A stretch of DNA of 23,494 nt from the NCBI GenBank assembly GCA_900542595.1, contig UQOB01000014.1, forward strand, positions 1-23,494, given 5' to 3'. Made by a program: the position numbers and the translations under genes. The notes under the pieces are model-generated. The model did no database searches. It was given only the letters and a program-made list of their open reading frames with translations, and had not been told where the DNA came from. The DNA is from an uncultured Mollicutes bacterium. GTDB lineage: Bacteria > Bacillota_I > Bacilli_A > RFN20 > CAG-826. Positions 1-8,800 of the stretch are shown piece after piece; position 1 is the first letter of the stretch, and every line of letters starts with the position of its first letter.

Positions 1-93
1 ACTTTGTTAAAACGAATTTCGGAAGGATAAGTTGCATTTACTATTACAAGTTACGAGAGAAAAACATTTATCAAATTGCCGATTTTTCCTCGT

Positions 94-130
94 AAAAAAC
101 TCCCTCTTTTTTCCTAAAAGAGAATGGGAG
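94..130 (-). terminator. Rho-independent terminator, probable end of the jetABC transcript
   Basis: Read on the minus strand, CTCCC pairs with GGGAG. A second block, TCTTTT, pairs with AAAAGA beyond a small asymmetric bulge, and the hairpin (100-130) is followed by six T (94-99). The only minus-strand genes upstream are jetABC, whose last stop is about 310 bases away, so their transcript would run antisense through the small HTH gene before ending here. The remainder of 1-168 shows a 7-bp inverted repeat (51-57 with 89-95) and no gene that I can support. Confidence 0.55.
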
Positions 131-210
131 TAGATCTCGGATGAAAAAAATATGTAAAAGTACCAGTTTTGATACTCAACTTTCCTAAACTGCTTTTCAT
201 GAAAGGCAAG

Positions 211-444
211 ATGATGCGTTTTTCGAAGACTTCGGCGTGCATATACCTGTATGAAGAACTGAAAACAGGAAAACCGCTTTTTAAATTCGATATCATGAAC
301 GAGCTCGATATCTCGGAAGTCACCTTTAAACGTTATATCCGTGAAATTAAAGCCTACTTAAGAAATCGGTCGATCCCGATGAAAATTCAATATTATCGGA
401 GTACCGATTATTATAAATTGGTGAGAGAAGAACCGTTTAATTAG
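211..444 (+). CDS. Small helix-turn-helix protein, possible regulator
   Basis: The product is about 77 residues and resembles the N-terminal winged HTH found in DeoR/WYL-type regulators. The part reading FDIMNELDISEVTFKRYI looks like a recognition helix-turn-helix, followed by a short basic helix and a strand-rich end. No effector or WYL domain is present, so it is either a minimal DNA-binding protein or the surviving head of a larger regulator. The start is uncertain: AAAGG at 202-206 favours ATG 211 (or 214), while in-frame ATGs at 199 and 169 are also open. Its TAG stop overlaps the jetC stop on the other strand, so the genes are strictly convergent. Control of the neighbouring jet genes is inference from position only. 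Confidence 0.6.
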   Translation: MMRFSKTSACIYLYEELKTGKPLFKFDIMNELDISEVTFKRYIREIKAYLRNRSIPMKIQYYRSTDYYKLVREEPFN

Positions 445-3400
445 TTTTCTCTCTTCCCTTGGTACGCTGTTAAGCGGTTACTATTATTGACGAGCACTAA
501 GGCTGTATCGATGTGATCAGCTAAATAGTTAAATCTCGAAGTCGGAACGCTGACGACGAGTTGGATATTTAAAGCCCGGAAGAATTCCATCATGTCTTCA
601 ATCCGGTCGCTATCCATGTTGTTGAAAGCTTCGTCGAGCATCACGATTTCGCACGGCGATTGACCGTTATTTTTCTTCGTCGCAAAAGCGCTATCGAAGG
701 AAGCAGCGATGAGAACGTAGAAGGGGGTCTGCATTTCCCCGCCTGACCTTGAACGTAAGTTATCACTGTAACGTTTTTCGGTCCCGTCTTCATCGGTTTC
801 AATGATATCGTAGGAAAGATAATTCCGATAATCGCAGAACTTTTCGATGGTATCGCCACTGCTTTCAGCGGGATTTTCGTTACTTAAAATCCGGAAGAGA
901 TAATCCATGGTTGAACGATTTTCTTCGCTGAGTAAATCAGTGAAGAGGTCATTTTCAAAATAGTCTTCATTCGTTTCGACCGCGATTTGGTAAATCTTCT
1001 TTAATTCACTATCGTTAGTAGGTTTAATCACGAAGCGATAGATAGCGCCGGTCGCCCCGAAGGGGTGTTTCTTAAGGACTTTATTAAGTCTCGCGATTAA
1101 GTCGGTCGCAGCTTGAATATTACTTCTAAGACCAATCAAGAAACCGCTCTTGAAGTTATTAATCGCTTGCTTCGCAGCTTGCTCCGCTTTTGCTTTGCCG
1201 GCCACTAAGGAGTCGTTCTTAATTTTCAAATATCTTTGCAAATATTCATTAATATTTTCGATAACGGGATCGACATCGGTCTGATTGAACCGTTCGTTAT
1301 AGCTGGCCATGATCTTTAAGATCTGTCTTTCGTTATCTTTTAAAGTCTTCTCGGCTTCGCTTTCTTTGCTGGCTAAGAATTCATTCCAATCCGAGGGTTT
1401 AACATCGAGGAGAAGTTTATTGGCTTCTTCTTTAAGTAAGGGATCGGGATTTTCTTTTAAGAAGCCTAAAAGTTTATCTTGGGCCATCTTTAAAGAAGAA
1501 CGAATGTTTTCTTGATTTAGGAGTAAACGGCCTTTTTCAATGCCGAGTTCATCCTTTTCTTGGCTTAAAAGGCGGCTTTGATTTAAGAGGTCGTTTCTCT
1601 TTTGTTCTAAGGCTTGGAGAGCGTCACCACTGCTGGTTAAATTGGAATCGTCTAAGCTGTTTCTTAAGGCGGCTAAACGTTCCTCATTTTCCGCGATTTC
1701 GTTATCGATATCGTTTTCTTCGTTCCAGACGTGATAGAGACGTCTAAGCGGAGTGACATCGATACTTAAACCATTGGCCACTTGGTCATTTAAAACTTGT
1801 AATTCTTCTTCATTCTTTCTGAGTTTTTCGCTTAAGAGGTCATATCTTTCTTTCGCGTTACTGAGCCGTTTATTGATGACATCGGTCCCGATATAGTGGA
1901 CGAGGTCCTTGGTGTCTAAATGGTGGAGGCTGACCCCATCATAATAGAGTCCGTCTTTCGTCACCCATTTGGCGCCACTTTCAAAGTCCGGAGTATCGAC
2001 GCAGGCGATATCGCCGAGCAAGAAGTCGAGATAAAGTCTAACGGTCGGAAGTTCTTCTTCCATCGAGATGGAAGTTAAGGCTTTGATCTTATCGGCCAGA
2101 GAGTTTTGAACCTTATAGATCCCGTCTTCTAAGGCTAAAGTATTGACGATACCGGCCCCGAAATGGACGGATAAATCTTCATGCTTTTCTAAGAGTTTTG
2201 CCGCTTCTTTAAAGAATTGCGGAGCGACGAATAAATCGAACCGCCGCTTGTCTAAGATACTTTCGATGACATCCCGGTAATCTTCATCGATGATTTCCGT
2301 TAAATCACTCAGAGAGTTCATCGCGAAATCTTCATTTAACGCGAAACGTTCCGCTAAGAGGGAATAGAAAGTTTTAACTTCCGTAGGATACGCCTTTTGG
2401 TGACTTTCCAAGGTTTGAATCATCTGAGATAAGTCTTGGAGATTAGTGACTAAGGCGTCGTGTTCTTTATTTTTGGTGTCGTAGGAAGTTAAGATTTCTT
2501 TTCGCTTAACGCTGTAATTGGTTTGGTAGGAATTGAGAGCCTTTCTTAAAGCTTCTTCTTTCTTTGTTTCTAAAGCTTCTTTTAAGGAAGTTTTGAAACC
2601 GAGCTTCTTACTGGCATCGAGGAGACCACGGGCCATTTCATTATATTCTTGGAGCTCGATTTCCACCCGTTCTCTCCGAGCTTGAAGGGTCTCTTGTTCC
2701 CGTTCAATCTTTGCGATTTCCCCGTATTGAGAATTATTTTCAATCGCTTCTTTTTGTTGTTCGAGCTTGAGGATTTCTTCTCTCGTACTTAAACGATTCT
2801 TCTCGTTAGCGGCGAGCTTTTCATCAAGATCTTTTAACTTTTCATCGCTATTCTTATGGTCTTTTTCTAAGTTATCGACGTCATTTTTAAGATTGAGATA
2901 AGCAACTTCTTTTTCGTTTCTTCCGGCTTTGAGGTAATCGTTATATAAGTCTTGGAGAGGGGCTAAGAATTTCGCTTTTTCTTCTTCTTTTTGTAAGAGT
3001 TGGGCGATATCTTGATAAGCTTTCGCGGCTTTCTTAACTTCGTCTAAACTGACATCTTTCTTTTCGAGGAGGAAGTCATTGGTGAAGGCTAAAAGGTCAG
3101 CGTTGGGATCAAAACAGATAGCGTTACTGAGTAAAGTTTCGTATTCATCAGGTAAATCGAGAACTTTTCTCACCATGTTATAGCTGCCACTGAAAGTGGG
3201 ACTTTCTAAGGGAGTGAAAGTGATGCCTTGCCGTTCAGCTTCCGCTTTTAAGGCGTCGAAGTTTCTGATCCGTTTCTTGTTTTCCCCTGTCGCTTCAAAG
3301 AAGAGTTCATCATTGAAACCATTATCTAAGGTATAGAACTTAAAGGGGGTTAAGAGGATACCGCCGGTGATTTGAAGGACGGTTCCTAAAGTGAAAAGGC

Positions 3401-3722
3401 TATCGGTGACGTCATCATAAAATTCGAGCGCGATATGGGTTAAGATGTCGCTTTCATCCCGGAGGAATTCCTGGTTGACCGCGCCGATTCTCGCCCGCAT
3501 GTAGGTTTCGACGGTTCTTCTTCCACCTTTGACCGCGTTAGCGCTTGCCATGTTGAATTTGCTTCTGGCTAAACCGCCGCTCAGCACAAAGTGAATCGCG
3601 TCCACCAAGGTACTTTTTCCGCTTCCGTTATCCCCAGAAATCAAAACATTACCTTGGAAATCGATAGTGTTATTGGTAAATAAGTGCCAATTAATCAGCT
3701 TTATCCGTTGTAGTTTCTTCAT
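441..3722 (-). CDS. jetC: JetC-like SMC/MukB-type ATPase (Wadjet/Mks condensin)
   Basis: This 1093-residue protein is the motor subunit of an SMC-like complex. Visible parts are an N-terminal ABC half with Walker A GDNGSGKST (residues 30-38), long charged coiled coils (about 250-430 and 650-880) flanking a hinge-like region, and a C-terminal ABC half. The latter holds signature SGGE (993-996), Walker B ending in LDEAF (D1030, E1031) and a D-loop NNMDSD. Size and layout fit JetC/MksB, which loops DNA with the JetA kleisin and JetB. It is the last gene of the jet set: its start lies inside jetB (32-base overlap) with AGGAG nine bases upstream. In known Wadjet systems JetC works with JetD to cleave plasmids, and no jetD is seen downstream here. 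A housekeeping MukBEF/Mks role is the alternative. Confidence 0.9.
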   Translation of the reverse strand: MKKLQRIKLINWHLFTNNTIDFQGNVLISGDNGSGKSTLVDAIHFVLSGGLARSKFNMASANAVKGGRRTVETYMRARIGAVNQEFLRDESDILTHIALEFYDDVTDSLFTLGTVLQITGGILLTPFKFYTLDNGFNDELFFEATGENKKRIRNFDALKAEAERQGITFTPLESPTFSGSYNMVRKVLDLPDEYETLLSNAICFDPNADLLAFTNDFLLEKKDVSLDEVKKAAKAYQDIAQLLQKEEEKAKFLAPLQDLYNDYLKAGRNEKEVAYLNLKNDVDNLEKDHKNSDEKLKDLDEKLAANEKNRLSTREEILKLEQQKEAIENNSQYGEIAKIEREQETLQARRERVEIELQEYNEMARGLLDASKKLGFKTSLKEALETKKEEALRKALNSYQTNYSVKRKEILTSYDTKNKEHDALVTNLQDLSQMIQTLESHQKAYPTEVKTFYSLLAERFALNEDFAMNSLSDLTEIIDEDYRDVIESILDKRRFDLFVAPQFFKEAAKLLEKHEDLSVHFGAGIVNTLALEDGIYKVQNSLADKIKALTSISMEEELPTVRLYLDFLLGDIACVDTPDFESGAKWVTKDGLYYDGVSLHHLDTKDLVHYIGTDVINKRLSNAKERYDLLSEKLRKNEEELQVLNDQVANGLSIDVTPLRRLYHVWNEENDIDNEIAENEERLAALRNSLDDSNLTSSGDALQALEQKRNDLLNQSRLLSQEKDELGIEKGRLLLNQENIRSSLKMAQDKLLGFLKENPDPLLKEEANKLLLDVKPSDWNEFLASKESEAEKTLKDNERQILKIMASYNERFNQTDVDPVIENINEYLQRYLKIKNDSLVAGKAKAEQAAKQAINNFKSGFLIGLRSNIQAATDLIARLNKVLKKHPFGATGAIYRFVIKPTNDSELKKIYQIAVETNEDYFENDLFTDLLSEENRSTMDYLFRILSNENPAESSGDTIEKFCDYRNYLSYDIIETDEDGTEKRYSDNLRSRSGGEMQTPFYVLIAASFDSAFATKKNNGQSPCEIVMLDEAFNNMDSDRIEDMMEFFRALNIQLVVSVPTSRFNYLADHIDTALVLVNNSNRLTAYQGKREN

Positions 3723-4338
3723 CTTCGGTCACTCCTACATATTTTGAAAGCCTTCCTGCGAGTTCTTCTAAAGAGGAAGAACTGACTAAGAGAAGGATGG
3801 AATTATAAATGGAAATCATCGTTTCATCTTTCCCGGGGTCATCGTTAAAATCAACGACTTTATAACGCCGGAGAAGATTTAAACTATCGGTAAAAGCGGT
3901 CATGTTGATGCCGTTCGGATAGATTTCGGTTTCGGTGATTTTGTTTAAGATATCCCGCACGCTGACTTGGGTGCTGACTAAGCTGGTGAAGTCTTGGTCG
4001 CTGCTAAAGGATAAACTTCTTAAGACTAAAAGTAAGACGGTATCGAGCTTTCTTAATCTTAATCTGTTACGATCATTATCGCCTTTGATATAGCAGAGGC
4101 GTTTTTCTTTATCGACGATGAATGAAATGTCGAGGAAACGGAAGAAATCTTCCAAAAGCTCCTTATAAACGGAGGTGGCTACATAGTAGTCATCGGAATC
4201 GAATTTCTTATCTTGAACTAAGAATGTTTCGCTTAAAAGCCTCAAGGCAATCTTCGCGAAACGATCGGTTTTACTATCGCTCGAGGCGATTAAACCATAA
4301 CGTTCGGTGAAATCATTGAGCACATTAACCTTCGGCAT
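3691..4338 (-). CDS. jetB: JetB-like (MukE/MksE-type, DUF4194) subunit
   Basis: About 215 residues, fitting the DUF4194/JetB family: winged-helix KITE-type partners that bind the kleisin of SMC-like complexes. The stretch RLRLRKLDTVLLLVLRSL matches the family's conserved helix around a leucine-rich LR motif. An upstream ATG at 4344 is in frame but leaves only two bases after the AGGAGG Shine-Dalgarno. ATG 4338 has the normal eight-base spacing and is chosen as the start (MPKVNVL). The gene begins inside the end of jetA and overlaps jetC by 32 bases, a layout expected for subunits made in fixed ratio. Family assignment comes from size, local pattern and position between jetA and jetC. Confidence 0.85.
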   Translation of the reverse strand: MPKVNVLNDFTERYGLIASSDSKTDRFAKIALRLLSETFLVQDKKFDSDDYYVATSVYKELLEDFFRFLDISFIVDKEKRLCYIKGDNDRNRLRLRKLDTVLLLVLRSLSFSSDQDFTSLVSTQVSVRDILNKITETEIYPNGINMTAFTDSLNLLRRYKVVDFNDDPGKDETMISIYNSILLLVSSSSLEELAGRLSKYVGVTEDEETTTDKAD

Positions 4339-5737
4339 CGTCATTTCCTCCTAATTTATGAATTAAATAGTTATCCATTCGATAAGGACCGAGTTTGAAG
4401 TCGTCGTCATAGGGATCGCTGATATTGAAACCATGGATTTTGTAAGAAGGAATCAACATTAAGCGGATGAAGGTTTCTAAAGGTTGACCCTTAACATCCC
4501 TGGCTTCCAAGTATTCTTTATCTTCCATCTTTTCAAAGAGGAAGTTGGTTAAACCTTTCTTGGAATAACGATTTTCTTCTTTGACGAACGATCTCGCTCG
4601 TTCATAGGCCTTTTCATCGATTTCTTGATCGACGAAATCGAGAACTTTCGGGGCTCGCTTACTAAGTAACCGCGGCTTATAAATCGACTGTTCATCGATG
4701 GTGCTGACGGTTTCTAAATAGAACGGCGATTCCATCACTAAGTCATCGGGGACATAGGCCATAATCTTCAAACAAGAATTAATAGCGGACTGAATGTCCT
4801 TTGAATTATTGAGCCTAAATTCCAAAATGTTCTTCGTCGTTTGAACGTACATCGCGTTCCGGCCGCTGATCGATTTAATGAAGCCCGGCATCGTATCGTA
4901 TTGTTCACGGATTTCATCGTTGACTTTGTTGACGAAATCTTCCGCTAAACGATAGTTTTCTTCCGTTGCTTCTAAGGCTTTGGTTTCTAAATAATTAAGG
5001 ATGATCGCCCGCTTATTTTCCGGTTCCATGAGTTCGTCCAAATAATGGATGATTTCCCGGTGATGAAGTTCGGGGTTATTCTTCCCTTGTAAGTTATTTA
5101 AAGCGATTAAGGCGGGGTGGGCTTGGAATCTATCTAAGAGAGTTTCTAGGATTTCTTTATCGGTTTGATCAGGTTTATCGAGAGCCCGCCTGATGAATCG
5201 TCTAATCTGCGAGTTAATAGCGAGTAAATATCTCGTTAAATCTTGGCTCCGTTTATCGAGCTGTTCTAAGGCGGCGGCACCGCTGGTGAAATCGAAGGCT
5301 TGAAGAGAACGGAAGATATCATCCGTTAAGCCGTAGTATTCATTGGTCTTAGTGTCTTCTAAAGCGATTTCCCTTAAGACCGGGACAATCTTCATAAAAG
5401 CGTCGCTTCGGCTGACCATTTCAGTGAAGTCTTCCCCCGCTTCTTTGTCGAGCCATCCACTGGTGACGAGTCGACGGAGGAAAGAACGGGCTTTTTCATT
5501 GCTATTGAGCCCTTCTTCATCGGGATCAAATTCTTTTTTGTCTTCTTTGGTTCTTCTGGAAATATATTCACTTAAATAAGTGACGAGCTTTTCTCTATTC
5601 ACTTCAAAAGTAGAAGAACCGAAGTAGTCATCGATAGCGACGATTAAATCAAAGCTATCTTCGACCGCTCCATAGGCGAGAACCCGGAAAAAGTCCGGTG
5701 AGATATTTTGAAACAAAGATAAACGACGATTATTCAT
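4325..5737 (-). CDS. jetA: JetA-like kleisin (MukF/MksF-type) of a Wadjet set
   Basis: This 470-residue mainly helical protein opens with a motif (LFQNISPDFFRVLAYG) typical of the JetA family, followed by a region resembling a winged helix and long charged helices. In Wadjet systems JetA is the kleisin that bridges JetC heads and holds JetB. It is first of three overlapping genes (jetA-jetB-jetC), the canonical order. There is no Shine-Dalgarno. A perfect TATAAT (minus strand) ends nine bases before the ATG, with TTTAAA 17 bases further up, so the transcript should begin almost at the start codon. The upstream helicase gene ends 94 bases away in the same direction, so read-through is possible as well. 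Confidence 0.85.
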   Translation of the reverse strand: MNNRRLSLFQNISPDFFRVLAYGAVEDSFDLIVAIDDYFGSSTFEVNREKLVTYLSEYISRRTKEDKKEFDPDEEGLNSNEKARSFLRRLVTSGWLDKEAGEDFTEMVSRSDAFMKIVPVLREIALEDTKTNEYYGLTDDIFRSLQAFDFTSGAAALEQLDKRSQDLTRYLLAINSQIRRFIRRALDKPDQTDKEILETLLDRFQAHPALIALNNLQGKNNPELHHREIIHYLDELMEPENKRAIILNYLETKALEATEENYRLAEDFVNKVNDEIREQYDTMPGFIKSISGRNAMYVQTTKNILEFRLNNSKDIQSAINSCLKIMAYVPDDLVMESPFYLETVSTIDEQSIYKPRLLSKRAPKVLDFVDQEIDEKAYERARSFVKEENRYSKKGLTNFLFEKMEDKEYLEARDVKGQPLETFIRLMLIPSYKIHGFNISDPYDDDFKLGPYRMDNYLIHKLGGNDDAEG

Positions 5738-5746
5738 GCCACTAGA

Positions 5747-5775
5747 ATTATATATTTTTCCCGCTTCTTTTTAAA
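5747..5775 (-). promoter_or_regulatory. Promoter of jetA (near-leaderless)
   Basis: Minus-strand -10 TATAAT (5747-5752) with a weak -35 TTTAAA (5770-5775) at 17-base spacing. The predicted transcription start falls within about three bases of the jetA ATG, leaving no space for a ribosome binding site. Confidence 0.55.
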
Positions 5776-5831
5776 TAAAAAACTCTATGATTGTAAAAGG
5801 AATATTACCGATATTTATCGAAGAATTTTTT

Positions 5832-8800
5832 CTATTCTTCCCCTTTTTGTTCGTTATATAAAGCGTTGTCGATACTGACGGTGCCATCGTAATCAACGAC
5901 GATACCGTGCCGCTTTTTATTGTTGTAATTTAAAGCTTTCTCTAAGTGGTTTTGTTGGGTCTTGGTTAAGACTTTAAACCCAAAGAGCAGAGAGGTTTGT
6001 TTATAGAGGTCATCCTTCGTCATCGCTCCTTGCTCTTCCAAGATATCGCTATAAGCGTTACCGAGTTCGAGGAAAGAGATATCGGTGATTTCTCTCACCC
6101 AATTATCCTTTAAGTTCGGTAAGCGATAGAAATGGTAAGAATTCATCACGCTGAAAGAGGGCCAATAGAAAGTTAAAGCCCCACTTAAATTTTCGGTGAC
6201 TGGTTTTAATTCTTGGAGAGCAACGTTAATCGCACTTCGATAAGGGGAAGTTAACCTTGGAATCTTAAAGGTTTCTTTCACCCGTTCTTCTAATAAGTGA
6301 CGAGAAATCGGGCCTTCTTGGGCGATTAAAGCTAATAAGTATTCGGTTAAAGCTTTGATGTTACTTTGATTAGCCGGATTAAAGGGAGCGTGTTCCCGGT
6401 TATCTTTATAAATCAAATAGCTTACGGCATGCCGTTTAGCGTTATCGTTCCGTTTTTTAAATGTCGGAGCGTCAAAGCCCTTTTCTTTTTCAATCACCAC
6501 CGGTTTGTCGGGGCTTTCATTGAGGATAGTGACGATTTTTCTCACTACTTCCGCTGGATGATCGAGGTATTCGACAGACCACAGTTTAAGTAAGCGCCAA
6601 CCGAGACGTTTTAAGGAATTGGGTTCGACGATATTCCGGTCGATACAAGTCGGGCTTGAAGCATAGCTTTCCCCATCTAAGAGAATGCCTAGAAGATAGT
6701 TTTCCGGGTTGTCTTTATCTTTAATAGCCAGATCAATCTTAAAGGTGGAATTCCCTAAATCAGTTTCAACGTCATAGCCAAGTTTCTTTAAATCGTTTGC
6801 TAAGAAATTCGCGACCGAGACTTTATTAGACCGGATTTTTTGCGAGAAATAGTTGGGCAAAGTTTCCACTCCTCTTAAGGCAAAATTAAGGAAGTCACGA
6901 AGGAAAGTAGCTCCTTGATTCTTCGCTTTTTCCGCTCGGATTTGTTCAGGATAAATGGAAGAGAAAATATGCATTTCTTCCCGTGACCGGCTGACCGCCA
7001 CATTGAGCCGTCTTTCACCTTTTTCCCGGCTTAAGGGACCAAAATTAAGGGAGACCGAACCACCTTTTACTTCCGGAGCATAACAGATAGAGAAGAGAAT
7101 AACATCCCTTTCATCCCCTTGGACATTTTCAAGGTTCTTGACGAAGATGGTTTCCCCACCCGGCAAAACATTTAAAAGATTATTCTTCGCGAGAGCGCGG
7201 TCGAGCATATCTTCCACGAGGTTTTGTTGGGCTTCGTTGAAGGTAACAACCCCGATGGATTGCTGACTCTTAACCGGGTCTTTTAAGCGTTTAATGATTT
7301 CTTCGACGACCGCTTTTGCTTCCAGACGGTTGACGGCTCTTCCTCTTTCATAGAGCCCTCCAACGTAGTGGAAACTAACCGCGGTTTTTTCTTTTTCCGG
7401 CGAGGGGAAAGTTAAGAGGCTATTGTCATAGAACTTTTTATTGCTGAAAGAGATTAAGGATTCGTGTTTACTTCGGTAGTGCCAGGTTAGACGTTTTCTC
7501 GGGAAACCTAGTACGATAGCGTCATCCAGTAAACTCTCTAAGTCTTCCTGTAAAGAAACGAATTCATCGGTACTATCACCGCTTAAACTGACGGTACTCA
7601 TAAAGAAGTTCGATGGCGGCATCTGCATCTGGTCACCGCTGATGATGCAGCTCTTACCGCGAGCGATCGCTCCCACCGCTTCGCTCGTCGGGATTTGGCT
7701 CGCTTCATCGAAGATAACCGCATCGAAAGTATGGCTATCGGGGTCGAGATATTGAGCGACCGCAATCGGGGACATTAAGAAACAGGGGCAAAGCTTATGG
7801 ATTAAACCGCCGAATTGCCTAAAGATGTTTCTAAGGGAAACACCGCGTCCACCATTCTTCGCGAGTTTTTTAAGTTTATAACTATCGGTCGATTGAGCGC
7901 TATTTTCGTTGGGAGAAGTCGGGAATTTCGCCGTTACTCGCGCGGCCGTTTCGACGACCGTTAACCTTCTAAATTCCGTGATTAAATCACTATATTTATT
8001 GACGATTTGGTCAGTGTCTTCGCTATTTAAAGAAGCGAGGTCAAGTTTCGGTAAGACGACGGATAAGAAGCGGTAACAGACATTGCTTTCAAAGATGGGG
8101 CAAAGTTCGGCGGCATTGACTTTTCCCTCCCGATATAAATCAAGGAAGGCTTCCGGCACTAAATCTTTTAAGGCATCGATAGCGTTCAATAGTTTCACCC
8201 ACTCCGAAAGTGACCCACTATTTTCTTTAAGTGATCTGAGGTTAGACCGGACTTTAAGGAAGTATTCTTTATCATCTGGATATAAGCTTGCATCAAAGGA
8301 ATATTCGTCCTTTAAGACTTTTTCTTCCTTGAGATAAGCATCGAAAGACGATAAGAACTTCGCGATGCTCTTATCAAATAAGGCATCATGGTCATTGGAT
8401 AGCTTTTTAAAGTAACTGATGAGGGAAGAACGATTGACTTTGTTTTCTAATTCAATATTCAATATCGCATCATTAAAAGCGATGGTGTTCATCATCCGTT
8501 CTTTGATATCTTCCCCGTCTTCGACGCTCATCGGTTTAAGGTCGTTGAAGAAGAACTTCACCAATTGATCACTTTCGTTCATTAAATCGACATCTTTTTG
8601 CCGTTCATCGAGGTGAATTAACACTGACTCTAAATCGTGTTTTGGGAATTTTGACGCGCGTTTTAAATACATTTTGAGATTTTTAACAATCTCTTTTTGT
8701 TTCTTCCGTTTAGCGAAGAACCCGAGGTCTTGGCTATCCCGGTAATCCTCAAGAAGCGACTTCGCACTCAGGAAGAAGATGTCACGGGTAAAGTAAGTTA

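Noticed and set aside
5820..5840. Inverted repeat GAAGAAT/ATTCTTC at the helicase stop as a terminator
   Set aside because: On the minus strand it is not followed by a T-run and it is AT-rich; probably chance.
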